64,000 nucleotides of DNA from Paraburkholderia youngii (GTDB lineage Bacteria; Pseudomonadota; Gammaproteobacteria; Burkholderiales; Burkholderiaceae): positions 1,743,089-1,807,088 of the forward strand of contig NZ_JAALDK010000001.1 in NCBI RefSeq assembly GCF_013366925.1, given 5' to 3'. Shown here one piece after another: positions 36,085 to 45,189 of the stretch. The notes beneath the pieces were generated by a model, which saw nothing but the letters and a program-made list of their open reading frames with translations, searched no databases and was not told the DNA's origin. Each line of letters opens with the position of its first letter. The stretch's first letter is position 1. The position numbers were made by a program, and so were the translations under genes.

Positions 36085-36370
36085 CAAGTGTCTTCTCCTG
36101 TCTCATTGGCTGAATACTTTTTTTGTCGCCTACCGCTCAGGGCGCTGCTTGGGGCGCCCGTGACGGCCTAGCGTCGGCATAGCTCTCATTCGATTGCATC
36201 GAATCACATCACGCCCGCTTTTTATGCAGTCGTACTAAGTGAAATGACGCGCCTTCACGTCTCTGCTGATGCCATCCACCGCGCTTCTTCTTCGTGCCTC
36301 CAGCAGAAGCGTCCGGTTACAGGTCTATACCTGGCGTGAAATTCCGACGCGCTCTCGATAACCCGATATG

Positions 36371-36609
36371 TCAGTGAAACCGAATTGACGGGCGCGCAGC
36401 CTCCGGCGGGAACACCCGCCACGAACCATCGGAGTGCCGGAAGAAAAACAGGCCAACCCTTTGCCCCGGCAGAACCACTTCGATGTGTACGTAGACTCCC
36501 TTATTCGACTGCGCGCGCCCGATCGGGTAATCCGCAGCGGCGTTGCCGAAACTGGCCCGAGCCATTTTTCAACAAGCGATCGCAAAGTCATTTCCGATTC
36601 AGTACCCAT
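36371..36609 (-). pseudogene. Small Burkholderia-type protein gene broken by a frameshift
   Basis: The N-terminal frame from ATG 36609 reads MGTESEMTLRSLVEKWLGP and then, over the same DNA, the sense moves to another frame carrying QSNKGVYVHIEVVLPGQRVG and FFFRHSDGSWRVFPPEAARP to 36371. The pattern R.QSN.G.YV..E....FFFRHDDGSW.VFPP is one I associate with small hypothetical proteins of Burkholderia. A single-base indel near 36530 would join the halves. The function is unknown. A sequencing error could also explain it. Confidence 0.6.
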
Positions 36610-36664
36610 CTTCCTCTCCAACCCAAAGCCACTGCTCTGGCTCGACAACCCATGCCACTGGCGG

Positions 36665-38644
36665 TTAGGCGTGACCCGCGTTACCGCCCGGGCTCGCCGC
36701 GACGGACAGCGAAAAACCGAATGGAAAGCGCCCGACCGTCGCGCGCGCCAGTCCTTCGAGCTCGGCGCTGTTAAGCTCGATATGAGCCGTCAGCCCGCGA
36801 GCGCTGTCTTCGACGATGCTCACCGCTGCATCGTTGATGCCGGCTTCAACGAGTGCGGATCGCAATGCGTCCGCCATTTCTCGCCATTTCAGCGCCGGCT
36901 TGTAGATCTTGCCGACGCCTGTCAGCGGCATCGTATCGATGACGCGGATTGCCTTAGGAAGCGCAGCCCGCTCGCTGATGCTGGCGCGCAGGAATGCGGC
37001 CAGTTCCGCTTCGGTTGTCGTGACGCCTGGTTTGAGCTGGACATAGGCAACCGGCAACTCGCCCGCATGCGCGTCGGGCCGGCCCACCGCGGCGGCGATC
37101 TGTACCGCCGGATGACGATGCAAGGCTTCTTCGATAGCCGCAGGGTCGATGTTGTGGCCGCCCCGGATGATTAACTCCTTTTTCCGGCCCGTTAGCCAGA
37201 AGTACCCGTCGGCATCGCGGCGCCCGAGATCGCCGGTATTGAGCCAACGTTCGCCGTCGCCGAGTTCCATCCAGATCCCACTGTTCTGCTCTGGCCTGGA
37301 ATATCCAACGAACACATTCGGTCCGGAGATCACCAGCTGCCCGACTTCATCTGCCGCGCAATCGCGTGTATACCGGCCGGCCTCATCGGCCACCACGACC
37401 TTCATTGCCTGACCCGGAACGCAAAGGCCAATCGAGCCCGCCCTGCGTTCGCCAAGCGGTGGATTAACGCTGCTCACGCAGGCGCCTTCAGTGAGTCCGT
37501 AGCCTTCGAGGATTTGGATCCCCGTGCGATGCTCGAAATTGCGAAGCAATTCGACTGGCATCGGCGCGGCACCGCACAGCCCATACTCGAGCGAGCTGAT
37601 GTCGTGCTCGCCAACAGGAACTTCGAGCAGTGACCCATAGAGCGTTGGCACCCCGCTGAAGAAATTGATGCGGTAATGTTCAACGATTTCCCAGAAGCGC
37701 TTTACAACACCGTCGCCGCGATATCCTTGCGGCGTGCCGAGAACGACATGAGCGCCGCGCGAAAACGCCAGCAGACCTGTCACCATCACGGCATTCACAT
37801 GAAATAGCGGCAGTCCGCAAAATATCGTTTTGCCCGGACCGATGCTTTCGCCGAGAAACCGCCCCGTGTTCCACGCATTGGCAACCTCGTTGCGGTGCCG
37901 GCGCATCGCGATCTTCGGCAGTCCCGTGGTGCCGCCCGTGCAGAAGCAGGACGAGATATCGTCGATCCGCGCCGAGGGCGAGTCGTCGAGCGATATTCCT
38001 GACTCGTTCGCTATTGCGATGCCAAAATCATGGACCCGGATCTGCGCTGGAACCGCGCTGCGCACGCCGCCTTTGCCATGCAGGCTTGCAGTTTCGCCGC
38101 GTTGCAGGATCCGGGCTTCTAATCCTTTTTCTCCCGGTATCCGATCGGCCAGATTAACGAGCACCAGATCTTTTATGGCGGGGACGTGGTGCAAAACCGC
38201 TTGCACTTTTTGCCATAGTTCAGTCCCGGGGAACGGCGCGAGCGTTACGAGCACGCTGGCACCCGATGCCTTCAACAACTCGCCGATGGCTTCGCGTTCA
38301 AGCAGCGGGTTGATCGCGCAGACAATGCCCACCGCTTCGCCCCCCCAGATCACGAAGTGCGTTTCAGGCAGATTCGGCAGCACATAGGCGATGACGGCGT
38401 TCCTTTCCACGCCCAGTCGCGAAAACATGTTTGCAGTGCGCCTGATATCACGCAACAGGTCGCTGTACGTCCAGCACTCCGGGCTGGCATAGTCATCGGC
38501 TGTTCGAAAGAAGGAAAGCGCGGGCGCCGATGGATTGATGGCAGCGCCCCTGCAGATCATTTCGTAGGTGCTCGACGGAAGCTCCGGCAGTTGTCCCGAT
38601 GCTTCGATAGCGAGAACATCCTGTCCTTTTACGGCGTCTTTCAT
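36665..38644 (-). CDS. AMP-forming acyl-CoA synthetase
   Basis: 659 residues. Motifs of the ANL family: the P-loop-like FCTGGTTGLPKIAMRRH, GYGLTEGACVSSVNPP, NTGDLGRRDADGYFWLTGRK and the C-terminal GVGKIYKPALKW with the catalytic Lys. It activates a carboxylic acid to its CoA thioester with ATP. The ATG overlaps the end of the FAH-type hydrolase gene by four bases, so it is the third gene of the dioxygenase-hydrolase-ligase operon. The likely substrate is the acid released by that hydrolase, but this is inferred. Confidence 0.92.
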   Translation of the reverse strand: MKDAVKGQDVLAIEASGQLPELPSSTYEMICRGAAINPSAPALSFFRTADDYASPECWTYSDLLRDIRRTANMFSRLGVERNAVIAYVLPNLPETHFVIWGGEAVGIVCAINPLLEREAIGELLKASGASVLVTLAPFPGTELWQKVQAVLHHVPAIKDLVLVNLADRIPGEKGLEARILQRGETASLHGKGGVRSAVPAQIRVHDFGIAIANESGISLDDSPSARIDDISSCFCTGGTTGLPKIAMRRHRNEVANAWNTGRFLGESIGPGKTIFCGLPLFHVNAVMVTGLLAFSRGAHVVLGTPQGYRGDGVVKRFWEIVEHYRINFFSGVPTLYGSLLEVPVGEHDISSLEYGLCGAAPMPVELLRNFEHRTGIQILEGYGLTEGACVSSVNPPLGERRAGSIGLCVPGQAMKVVVADEAGRYTRDCAADEVGQLVISGPNVFVGYSRPEQNSGIWMELGDGERWLNTGDLGRRDADGYFWLTGRKKELIIRGGHNIDPAAIEEALHRHPAVQIAAAVGRPDAHAGELPVAYVQLKPGVTTTEAELAAFLRASISERAALPKAIRVIDTMPLTGVGKIYKPALKWREMADALRSALVEAGINDAAVSIVEDSARGLTAHIELNSAELEGLARATVGRFPFGFSLSVAASPGGNAGHA

Positions 38645-39597
38645 ACTGCCTCTTCAACAACGACGTTTTGCTGCACGCCAAGATTGATGGAGCGGTCGCG
38701 GCTGACAATCCATGCCTCGACAACGTCTCCAACCTGAAGATACTGAGGCCTGTCCTCCTGCATCTTCAGGAAAAGCCGCCATTTTTCTTCTTCGGGCAAC
38801 TGCGCCGCAGCGCGCTGCTTCTCCGGCGAAGGAATGCTCAGCGCACATCCAGATGGTGTGCCGGTTGCGAGCAGGTCACCTGTGCGGAGGTCGTGCACAC
38901 GGGAAAGCTCAGTCAGGGTCTCTGCCGGGCCATAGACAAGGCCAGCAGTCGTGTCGTTTTGGCGGACGGTTCCGTTGACCGTCAGCGTCAGCACGAGTTC
39001 TTTCAGCTTCGGAATGTCGTGCTTCTCGAGCAGGCAGAGGTAAGGACCGACAGGGCCAAATGTCCGGTAGCTCTTGCCCTTGTAAAACTGCATCTGCGGA
39101 ATCTGGATATCGCGTGCTGAATAGTCGTTGACGATCACAGCGCCCGCAATGTACTCGTGAAGGTTTTCCTCGGTGACTGTTTCACCGGATGTGATGTCTC
39201 GTTTGAGCACGAGACCGAGCTCGATCTCATAGTCGAGGAATCGCACCGCGTGTGGTTTCACGACGGCCGAGTTCGCCGCAACGATGCAGCTCGGTGCCTT
39301 CGTGAAAATCATGTTGAACTTCTTGACGTCCGGATCCATGCCGGACTCGATCATATGCTGGCGATAATTCGCGCCCTGGCAGATGAACTGCTGGTTGGCG
39401 GTCACGGGCGACAGCCACTGCACCTCCGATTCGGAAATTGACGGCCCGCTGAGTATCATGAGTCGCTCGACCGGATTGGCCTCGATGAACGCGGCGGTCG
39501 ACTCGTATTCGCCTGGAATCGGCGTGATGGCGCCCTCTGCGACCACGCCCCACTGGGCACGGCCATGATGAAGATAATGCAGGACGTGAAGTGCCAT
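38641..39597 (-). CDS. Fumarylacetoacetate hydrolase-family protein
   Basis: 318 residues. The FAH-type C-C hydrolase / decarboxylase fold shows DYEIELGLVLKRDITSGETV (metal-binding acidic residues), IAGAVIVNDYSARDIQ, FGPVGPYL and LATGTPSGC. These enzymes cleave a C-C bond in ring-fission products or isomerise/decarboxylate oxo-acids. Its gene lies between the extradiol dioxygenase gene (34 bases upstream) and the ligase gene (four-base overlap), a classical order for a meta-cleavage route. The exact reaction is open. Confidence 0.9.
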   Translation of the reverse strand: MALHVLHYLHHGRAQWGVVAEGAITPIPGEYESTAAFIEANPVERLMILSGPSISESEVQWLSPVTANQQFICQGANYRQHMIESGMDPDVKKFNMIFTKAPSCIVAANSAVVKPHAVRFLDYEIELGLVLKRDITSGETVTEENLHEYIAGAVIVNDYSARDIQIPQMQFYKGKSYRTFGPVGPYLCLLEKHDIPKLKELVLTLTVNGTVRQNDTTAGLVYGPAETLTELSRVHDLRTGDLLATGTPSGCALSIPSPEKQRAAAQLPEEEKWRLFLKMQEDRPQYLQVGDVVEAWIVSRDRSINLGVQQNVVVEEAV

Positions 39598-39631
39598 TGT
39601 TCAATTCTCCGGATCAGTAGGGATGCCTGGT

Positions 39632-40702
39632 TCAGGCGAAAATCTTTGCCAGCGTTCGCAGCTTGCTCAGAGTCAGGTCAGGGCTGCGACGCAAGTTTCT
39701 GAATAGAATCACAATGCTCGCGGGCGTGAATCTGGGCTTCGTGAAGCTGCGCGGCATGGTCGGCCCCCACTGAGCCATTGCCTCGCGACTCACGGCATGG
39801 ATTCCCGTCGGCTCATCGGACGTGAACAGGTCGCCGTCGCAATAGTGTTCGTGCTTGTCGCCCCACGGGTCTCGCCAGTAGTCGAAAATCTGGCTGCCGA
39901 GGATATGTCGGCCGATCCCCCACGCGTGCGTCCAGCCACTGTCGCGCAAAACGCGCTGGCCCATACCGACCGCGTCCGCGTCGATGAGCTCGTAAGCGCT
40001 ATGGCTGTAGGTCGCGGCGAATCCCTGAGCAAGCGCTAGCGTGTGATGATCGGCCGGGTTGCTGCCAAGATCGAGACGCATGAATGCGACCGCCGGCGAG
40101 CCGTCGGGAAGCACTTGTACGTCGCTCGGGATGAACCCGAAGTGCCGCGTGTACCAGGCACAGGTTTCCTGAAAGTCGGCGAGTTCCAGTACGACATGCC
40201 CTAGCCGGATGACCTCTGGAGCCCGCTCGGGCGGTCGCTGCGTATCGTTGACGCGAACGGTGGCGTCGACGGAATTGAATGGCAACGGCAGGCGGTGCGG
40301 CAACGCTGACGCGGGCGCCTGGCCCCATATCGCATCGATAGCGAAACCGGAAGGGTCTGTCAGCCGCACCACGCAGCCGCCGGCCGGTAGCGCGGAGTTT
40401 TCTACCTCGGACGCGCCCGGCAGCTTCGCCAGCGCATCAAGCTCCTCGCGGCTGCCGACTTGCAGGCCGAACCCTACAAACCGCGCTTTCGACGCCCTAC
40501 GCACCACATAACAAAAATGCGAAGCGTCTGTCCCGCGCAGAAGGAGCAGCGCCTCGTCCCGCGATACCGTTCGAAGCCCAAAGTTGTTGAGAAAACGCTC
40601 CGCTTGTTCGAGGTCCGGTCGCTCGAATACCAGATAGGCCAATGCGGTCGCTTTTGCAGTTGGATGAGGATGACGAGCGGGCTGTGCAGTAGTCAGTTTC
40701 AT
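39632..40702 (-). CDS. Type I extradiol (VOC-fold) ring-cleavage dioxygenase
   Basis: 356 residues with two VOC modules, as in 2,3-dihydroxybiphenyl dioxygenase-type enzymes. The Fe(II) ligands in the second module appear intact: His169 (RLGHVVLEL), His219 or His220 (NPADHHTLAL) and Glu285 (PWGDKHEHYCDGDLF). The N-terminal module lacks them, as is usual. It cleaves a catechol-type ring next to the hydroxyls. The C-terminus is longer than in the classic enzymes (FRNLRRSPDLTLSKLRTL). It is the first gene of the operon and divergent from a TetR gene. Confidence 0.9.
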   Translation of the reverse strand: MKLTTAQPARHPHPTAKATALAYLVFERPDLEQAERFLNNFGLRTVSRDEALLLLRGTDASHFCYVVRRASKARFVGFGLQVGSREELDALAKLPGASEVENSALPAGGCVVRLTDPSGFAIDAIWGQAPASALPHRLPLPFNSVDATVRVNDTQRPPERAPEVIRLGHVVLELADFQETCAWYTRHFGFIPSDVQVLPDGSPAVAFMRLDLGSNPADHHTLALAQGFAATYSHSAYELIDADAVGMGQRVLRDSGWTHAWGIGRHILGSQIFDYWRDPWGDKHEHYCDGDLFTSDEPTGIHAVSREAMAQWGPTMPRSFTKPRFTPASIVILFRNLRRSPDLTLSKLRTLAKIFA

Positions 40703-40967
40703 GTCGGAACCTCACTCTGTCGCAATGGCCGATTCGACTTTGAAACCTGCCGCATCGGCGGCAGGATCGAACCGCAATAGATGCTTCGCCGACGCGCTAT
40801 CGAAAGCGGGTCCGGATGCCCGCATCGGCGCGCGGGCGGCGCAATGCCAACGCCGCGGGGCGGCACCGCTTCTGGCTGCTGTCTCCATGATCACTCCATC
40901 GGTTCTGGTGGAATCGGCTCGTCGAGGCCTTTGATGACATTAAACTCATCGCTGATGTTTTTGTCAA

Positions 40968-40987
40968 TATAGAGATTCAAATCTATA
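40968..40987. promoter_or_regulatory. Inverted repeat, candidate TetR operator
   Basis: TATAGAGATTCAAATCTATA has perfect 6-base arms (TATAGA/TCTATA) around an 8-base centre. It ends ten bases before the TetR start codon at 40997 and lies in the divergent interval facing the dioxygenase operon, the usual place for an autoregulatory operator. Confidence 0.55.
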
Positions 40988-40996
40988 CTGCGCGGT

Positions 40997-41773
40997 ATGT
41001 CCAGATCGGCAATCACGATGACCAACACGACAAATCGCCGGGCAGGCAAGCGTTCCACCGTTGCGGCGTGCGTCGCCCCCGTACCCGTTGCCGAAGAACG
41101 GGAGCCGCGCGGTGCACGTCGCAAGCGCGAGACGCGAACCCGTCTGCTCGACGCTGCTCTCAGGCTGGTGGCCGAAAAGGGCATGGAGGGCGTGGCGATC
41201 AACGAAATCACGGAGGCCGCCGACGTGGGCTTCGGCTCGTTTTACAACCACTTTGAATCGAAGGAAGCGATCTATGCGACGCTCGTCGACAACGTGTTTG
41301 AAGAATTCGCGAACATGCTCGATCGCCTTACAGGCGGCGTTTCCGACCCCGCAGAAGTAGTCGCCGTCTCGGTGCGCCATACGGTCCTTCGGGCGCGGCA
41401 TGATCCCGTGTGGGGACGTTTTCTGATACGTGAAGGGTTTTCTGCGCGCGCAATGAGCCGCGGACTCGGTCAGCGACTGCTGCGCGACATCGGCAGCGGG
41501 ATTGCGGCGAAGCGGTTCGTCGTGGCGGACCCGTTTATCGGATTTCTTGCAGTGGGCGGCACGGTTCTGTGTGCCATCGCCGCCGAGTTGAACTTCGTCG
41601 TGCCGGGCGCGAGCGCGGCGGGCGTGCTGACAGAACTGGGCTTTAGCGGCGAGCATTTTCCCGAGCGCACGGCAGCGATGTTGCTGCAAACGCTCGGGCT
41701 GAAGCGCGCGGAGGCGGAAAAGATCGCTACGCGTCCGTTGCCCGCCGTCGAGGAAGCCGTCGATCAGGGCTGA
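40997..41773 (+). CDS. TetR-family regulator of the ring-cleavage operon
   Basis: 258 residues from ATG 40997 (a second in-frame ATG at 41018 is possible). After a ~35-residue basic lead, the HTH reads RETRTRLLDAALRLVAEKG, then ITEAADVGFGSFYNHFESKE. The ligand domain follows, with GVLTELGFSGEHFPERTAAM near the end. It is divergent from the dioxygenase/hydrolase/ligase operon, with an inverted repeat between them, so it probably represses that operon and itself. The inducer is unknown. Confidence 0.88.
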   Translation: MSRSAITMTNTTNRRAGKRSTVAACVAPVPVAEEREPRGARRKRETRTRLLDAALRLVAEKGMEGVAINEITEAADVGFGSFYNHFESKEAIYATLVDNVFEEFANMLDRLTGGVSDPAEVVAVSVRHTVLRARHDPVWGRFLIREGFSARAMSRGLGQRLLRDIGSGIAAKRFVVADPFIGFLAVGGTVLCAIAAELNFVVPGASAAGVLTELGFSGEHFPERTAAMLLQTLGLKRAEAEKIATRPLPAVEEAVDQG

Positions 41774-42184
41774 GTTGATAGTGTCCCGGCCGTGGTTGTC
41801 GAGCGTCTCGCAGTGATACCTCGCTGATTCGCGAAGCGCTGAGCATATGAGCCGGATCGCATTCTGCGTCGACGGAAAAATCAGCGAGGCAACCAGCAGA
41901 TAAAGCGAAGGCATGCATGTTCCCCCGCCGTTCGCACCGACTCATTCCTCAAAGCGTGTAACTGCCCTGTTCCCGTGCAGCGTGCGAATTGCGGACAGCA
42001 CAGTGCGATCTCATGGTTGTTGCAATCGCAAGCAGCGGCCTCATGGATGGTGTACGCGCACCATGGTGCACGGGCCGAACGGAAACCGCAACGCTTCACC
42101 TAAGTTATACCGGGGCCCAGCCTGGACTCGTCCATTAATAAATCGCATACCTTATCGCTTCACTAGGCCCCAGCTGCAATGCTG
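41774..42184. other. Intergenic, nothing recognised
   Basis: About 410 bases between convergent genes. Short open frames on both strands lack ribosome sites and protein-like sequence. No terminator hairpin with a T-run is obvious. Confidence 0.5.
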
Positions 42185-42520
42185 TTATTTTGCGACGCCG
42201 GGCATCGATGTAGCGCGAATAAGCTGGGTCGTTTGCGCGGCAATCAGATGGCCCGACGCCGCCAGATACTTGGGAAAGTCCGGGTGTGTGTCACGGGCTC
42301 GACAACGGCGCTCGTAGTCGGCCAGATCCTCATAGCCCCACAAATGGGTGAACTGATTCTGTGGCCCAACCATCGATGTCCAGAAACCCAAAGGATGGCC
42401 CAGCGTTTCGAGCAGAATCGGCATGGCCAATCGATTGAACACCTCCAGAAACTCCGGCATCTTGCGAAGTGCGATCGTGTACGTCCGGTGATCGACCAGC
42501 GGCTTTGCGAGATTTACCAT
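42185..42520 (-). CDS. NIPSNAP-family protein
   Basis: 111 residues, the usual length of a single NIPSNAP (ABM-like) domain: DHRTYTIALRKMPEFLEVFN, LGFWTSMVGPQNQFTHLWGY and DLADYERRCRARDTHPDFPK. In bacteria such proteins often accompany oxidoreductases in catabolic operons; their reaction is mostly unknown. Its start overlaps the end of the flavoprotein gene by seven bases, so it is the third gene of an SDR-flavoprotein-NIPSNAP operon. Confidence 0.85.
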   Translation of the reverse strand: MVNLAKPLVDHRTYTIALRKMPEFLEVFNRLAMPILLETLGHPLGFWTSMVGPQNQFTHLWGYEDLADYERRCRARDTHPDFPKYLAASGHLIAAQTTQLIRATSMPGVAK

Positions 42521-44223
42521 GCGCCCTTCCCATTCACCTTGTCTGCAATCGTGTTGCCCGTGACGTAGCCAAACGTCATGTTCGGACCGTGGGTAATACC
42601 AGCGCCCGGATAAGCCCCGCCCATCATTGACTTGCGGTCGTTACCCACTGCGTACAGACCTGCGATCTGCGAACCATCCTTACGCAGCACTTCGCCCGTG
42701 ACCGCAGTTTCGATACCGTCGAACGTGCCGAGGTCGCCCATCAGCACCTTGACCGCGTAGAACGGACCGTTTTGGACCGGTGCGACACACGGATTCGGCT
42801 TGTTTTCCGGGTCAGCCAGATAGCGGTTGAACGCCGTCGTGCCGCGACCGTATTGCATATCCTGGCCGACGACCGCGCCCTTGTTGTATTCAGCGACCGT
42901 CTTTTCCAGCGTGTCCGCGGTGATACCACACTGTTTCGCCAGATCACGCAGGGTCTTGCCCTTGATCAGGTAGCCCTTCTTGATCAGACCACCGGTCGGC
43001 ATCGGTGCAGGCTTGACGTAGCCCAGACCGTATTTCGCCAGCGCATCCTTGTCGCAGATGAGCCACATCGCGGTTTCACGCTTGCCTTCGCATGCACGCA
43101 TCAGTGCTGCACCAACGTCGTGGTACGAATTTGATTCGTTGGTGAAGCGCTTGCCATTGGACAGCACACCGATAATGCCAGGCTTGTAGCGGTCCAGCAG
43201 GTGCGGGAACACGCCGGTACGACCACCACTGAGCGGCACCTTCGACACCGGCATCCATGCGCTGGCGTCGGCATAGCCCATACCCAGTGCCGCACCAGCC
43301 TTCTCGGCCATGTTGACGCCGTCACCGGTATTGCTTTCCGGCGTCGGGCTCAAGTGGGTGCCCCCATTCTTGACGTGCGGGTAGACTTGGGCCAGTCGCT
43401 TGGGGTCGTGAGGGAACCCGCCTGCTGCGAGCACGACACCGTGCTTTGCCACGATCTGGACTTCACCGTCCGAGCCCACAGCGTGCACGCCCGTGACCTT
43501 GCCATTTTCGGTCAGCAAACCACGAACCGGCGTCGAGGTCATGATCGGAATACCGAGCTTCAGCGCCGAGGCCGCGAGCCGTGCGGCCAGCGCATTACCA
43601 CTCGTGACGTTGATGCCGCGACGATAGAGCGTCAGTTCCTTGACGTGTGTGGCCAGACGCTTTGCCACGTAGCAGAATGACTTGAAGCTCTTCGTTGCCT
43701 GAAAGAAATGCTTGAGGTCGGCATTGCTCGAATTGAACATCATGCCGATGAACGTGATCGTTTCGAGCGGCGGCTTCAGACGATTCATGTCCTTGCCGAG
43801 GCCACGAATATCGTACGGTGCGGCCAAAATCGAGCGGCCGATATCCTGTCCACCTGACTTATGCGGGTTGTAATCGGGATACATCGTGGGTACGAACTTC
43901 GTCTCGGTTTCCTTCTCGAAGAAGTCCACCATCTTCGCGCCGTTCTCGATAAAGCACGAGACAGCAGCGTCGTCGTAATTCTTGCCCGCTTCTTCCTGCA
44001 GGTACTGCTTGACCTTCTCTACCGAGTCTGCCTGATTCTGCTTACGGCCATAGTGGGAGAGCGGAATCCAGAGAACGCCGCCTGACAGTGCGGTTGTGCC
44101 ACCGAACACTGCTTCCTTTTCCACGACCACAACATTGAGGCCGCGCTTCTTTGCAGTGATTGCCGTAGCAAGTCCGGCTGCACCGGAACCAACGACCACC
44201 AAATCGCAAGTTATCTTCGTCAT
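42514..44223 (-). CDS. FAD-dependent dehydrogenase, 3-ketosteroid delta1-dehydrogenase-like
   Basis: 569 residues of the FAD_binding_2 (fumarate reductase/KSTD) family. The FAD fold starts LVVVGSGAAGLATAITAKKR, with GGTTALSGGVLWIP characteristic of the KSTD group; GVVLAAGGFPHDP is the second FAD contact. Near residues 535-553, GGAYPGAGITHGPNMTFGY matches the KSTD segment carrying the catalytic Tyr and Gly (here Tyr538). Such enzymes remove hydrogens next to a ring ketone. With the SDR encoded 21 bases upstream, an alcohol-to-ketone then desaturation sequence is plausible. Whether the substrate is a steroid, terpenoid or alicyclic ring is open. Confidence 0.87.
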   Translation of the reverse strand: MTKITCDLVVVGSGAAGLATAITAKKRGLNVVVVEKEAVFGGTTALSGGVLWIPLSHYGRKQNQADSVEKVKQYLQEEAGKNYDDAAVSCFIENGAKMVDFFEKETETKFVPTMYPDYNPHKSGGQDIGRSILAAPYDIRGLGKDMNRLKPPLETITFIGMMFNSSNADLKHFFQATKSFKSFCYVAKRLATHVKELTLYRRGINVTSGNALAARLAASALKLGIPIMTSTPVRGLLTENGKVTGVHAVGSDGEVQIVAKHGVVLAAGGFPHDPKRLAQVYPHVKNGGTHLSPTPESNTGDGVNMAEKAGAALGMGYADASAWMPVSKVPLSGGRTGVFPHLLDRYKPGIIGVLSNGKRFTNESNSYHDVGAALMRACEGKRETAMWLICDKDALAKYGLGYVKPAPMPTGGLIKKGYLIKGKTLRDLAKQCGITADTLEKTVAEYNKGAVVGQDMQYGRGTTAFNRYLADPENKPNPCVAPVQNGPFYAVKVLMGDLGTFDGIETAVTGEVLRKDGSQIAGLYAVGNDRKSMMGGAYPGAGITHGPNMTFGYVTGNTIADKVNGKGAW

Positions 44224-44244
44224 GTCTGACTTCCTTGTTGTTGA

Positions 44245-45078
44245 TTACTTTGCAGGCACTGCGTTGAAACCAGGACGTGGAACCTGGTCCATGAGCATGC
44301 AGTTCAGACCGCCATCGGTGAGAATCTCTGCGCCGTTGACGTAGGCCGCGAGGTCCGAGGCTAGGAACAGTGCGGGTCCTGCCAGATCTTCCGGTTCACC
44401 GATACGACGCGAGGCCACGACTTGCGCACGACGCTCTTCGAAACCCGGCTCTTCATAGAACTTGGCCGACAGTGCAGTACGGATCATGCCCGGGAGCACG
44501 CAGTTCGAGCGCACACCACGGGGGCCCCACTCTGCCGCCAGTTGACGCGAGAGCAGGAGCACACCTGCCTTACCCGGCGAATACGAGCCGCTATTCGTTT
44601 GCGGGTTGAGCGCTGCGATCGAAGCCACGTGAACGATGCTGCCCTTGCCTGCGGCCAGCATATCCTTGCCGAACGAACGAGCGCACAGCAGATAGCCCGT
44701 CAGGTTCACGGACAGTGAGAGATTCCAGTCCTCGATCGAAACCGTTTCCAGCGAACCTGCGCGGAGCAAGCCCGCATTGTTGATCAGGGCGTTGACCGGA
44801 CCCATCGTGGCACGCACATCGTCAGCGGCAGCGGCTACCGACTTCTCATCCGATACGTCGCAAGCGAACGGCAATGCAACCAGACCCTCATCACGCAGCG
44901 ACAAGGCTACGGCCTTCGCACCTTCGAAGTTTTTATCCACGAGAGCAACGTGGGCCCCCACGCGCGCGAACGCCTGTGCGATGCCGGCACCGATACCCGA
45001 GCCTGCGCCCGTCACGACAACGATCTTGCCATTCAGGTGCAGCCCAGGCTGCACCGGATTCTGGATTTCTTGACTCAT
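44245..45078 (-). CDS. Short-chain dehydrogenase/reductase (SDR)
   Basis: 277 residues from ATG 45078. The classical SDR pattern is complete: VVTGAGSGIGAGIAQAFA (residues 21-38), the NNAG motif in ALINNAGLLRAGS, a Ser in VASIAAL and YSPGK as the YxxxK pair. NAD(H) is likely, from the Asp after the second strand (LVDKN). It is probably an alcohol dehydrogenase acting on the P450-hydroxylated product. It starts the operon SDR-flavoprotein-NIPSNAP and is divergent from the AraC regulator. Confidence 0.92.
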   Translation of the reverse strand: MSQEIQNPVQPGLHLNGKIVVVTGAGSGIGAGIAQAFARVGAHVALVDKNFEGAKAVALSLRDEGLVALPFACDVSDEKSVAAAADDVRATMGPVNALINNAGLLRAGSLETVSIEDWNLSLSVNLTGYLLCARSFGKDMLAAGKGSIVHVASIAALNPQTNSGSYSPGKAGVLLLSRQLAAEWGPRGVRSNCVLPGMIRTALSAKFYEEPGFEERRAQVVASRRIGEPEDLAGPALFLASDLAAYVNGAEILTDGGLNCMLMDQVPRPGFNAVPAK

Positions 45079-45131
45079 ATGGATACCCAACTTTTTGGAA
45101 AGGTTACTTCTATAGAGAATCGCTCCGCCAT

Positions 45132-45159
45132 TTGACACGCAGGCCAACTATGTGATAAT
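45132..45159 (+). promoter_or_regulatory. Sigma-70-type promoter of the AraC regulator
   Basis: TTGACA at 45132-45137 and GATAAT at 45154-45159 are separated by 16 bases and match the consensus at eleven of twelve positions. Transcription would start near 45166, about 24 bases before the GTG start codon. Confidence 0.6.
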
Positions 45160-45189
45160 GGAGAAACCATTCAAATAACAGGACAAACT

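Noticed and set aside
40712-40894. 60-codon minus-strand frame just upstream of the extradiol dioxygenase gene
   Set aside because: It could be a small leader gene, but its Ala/Arg-rich sequence and lack of a clear ribosome site gave too little support.
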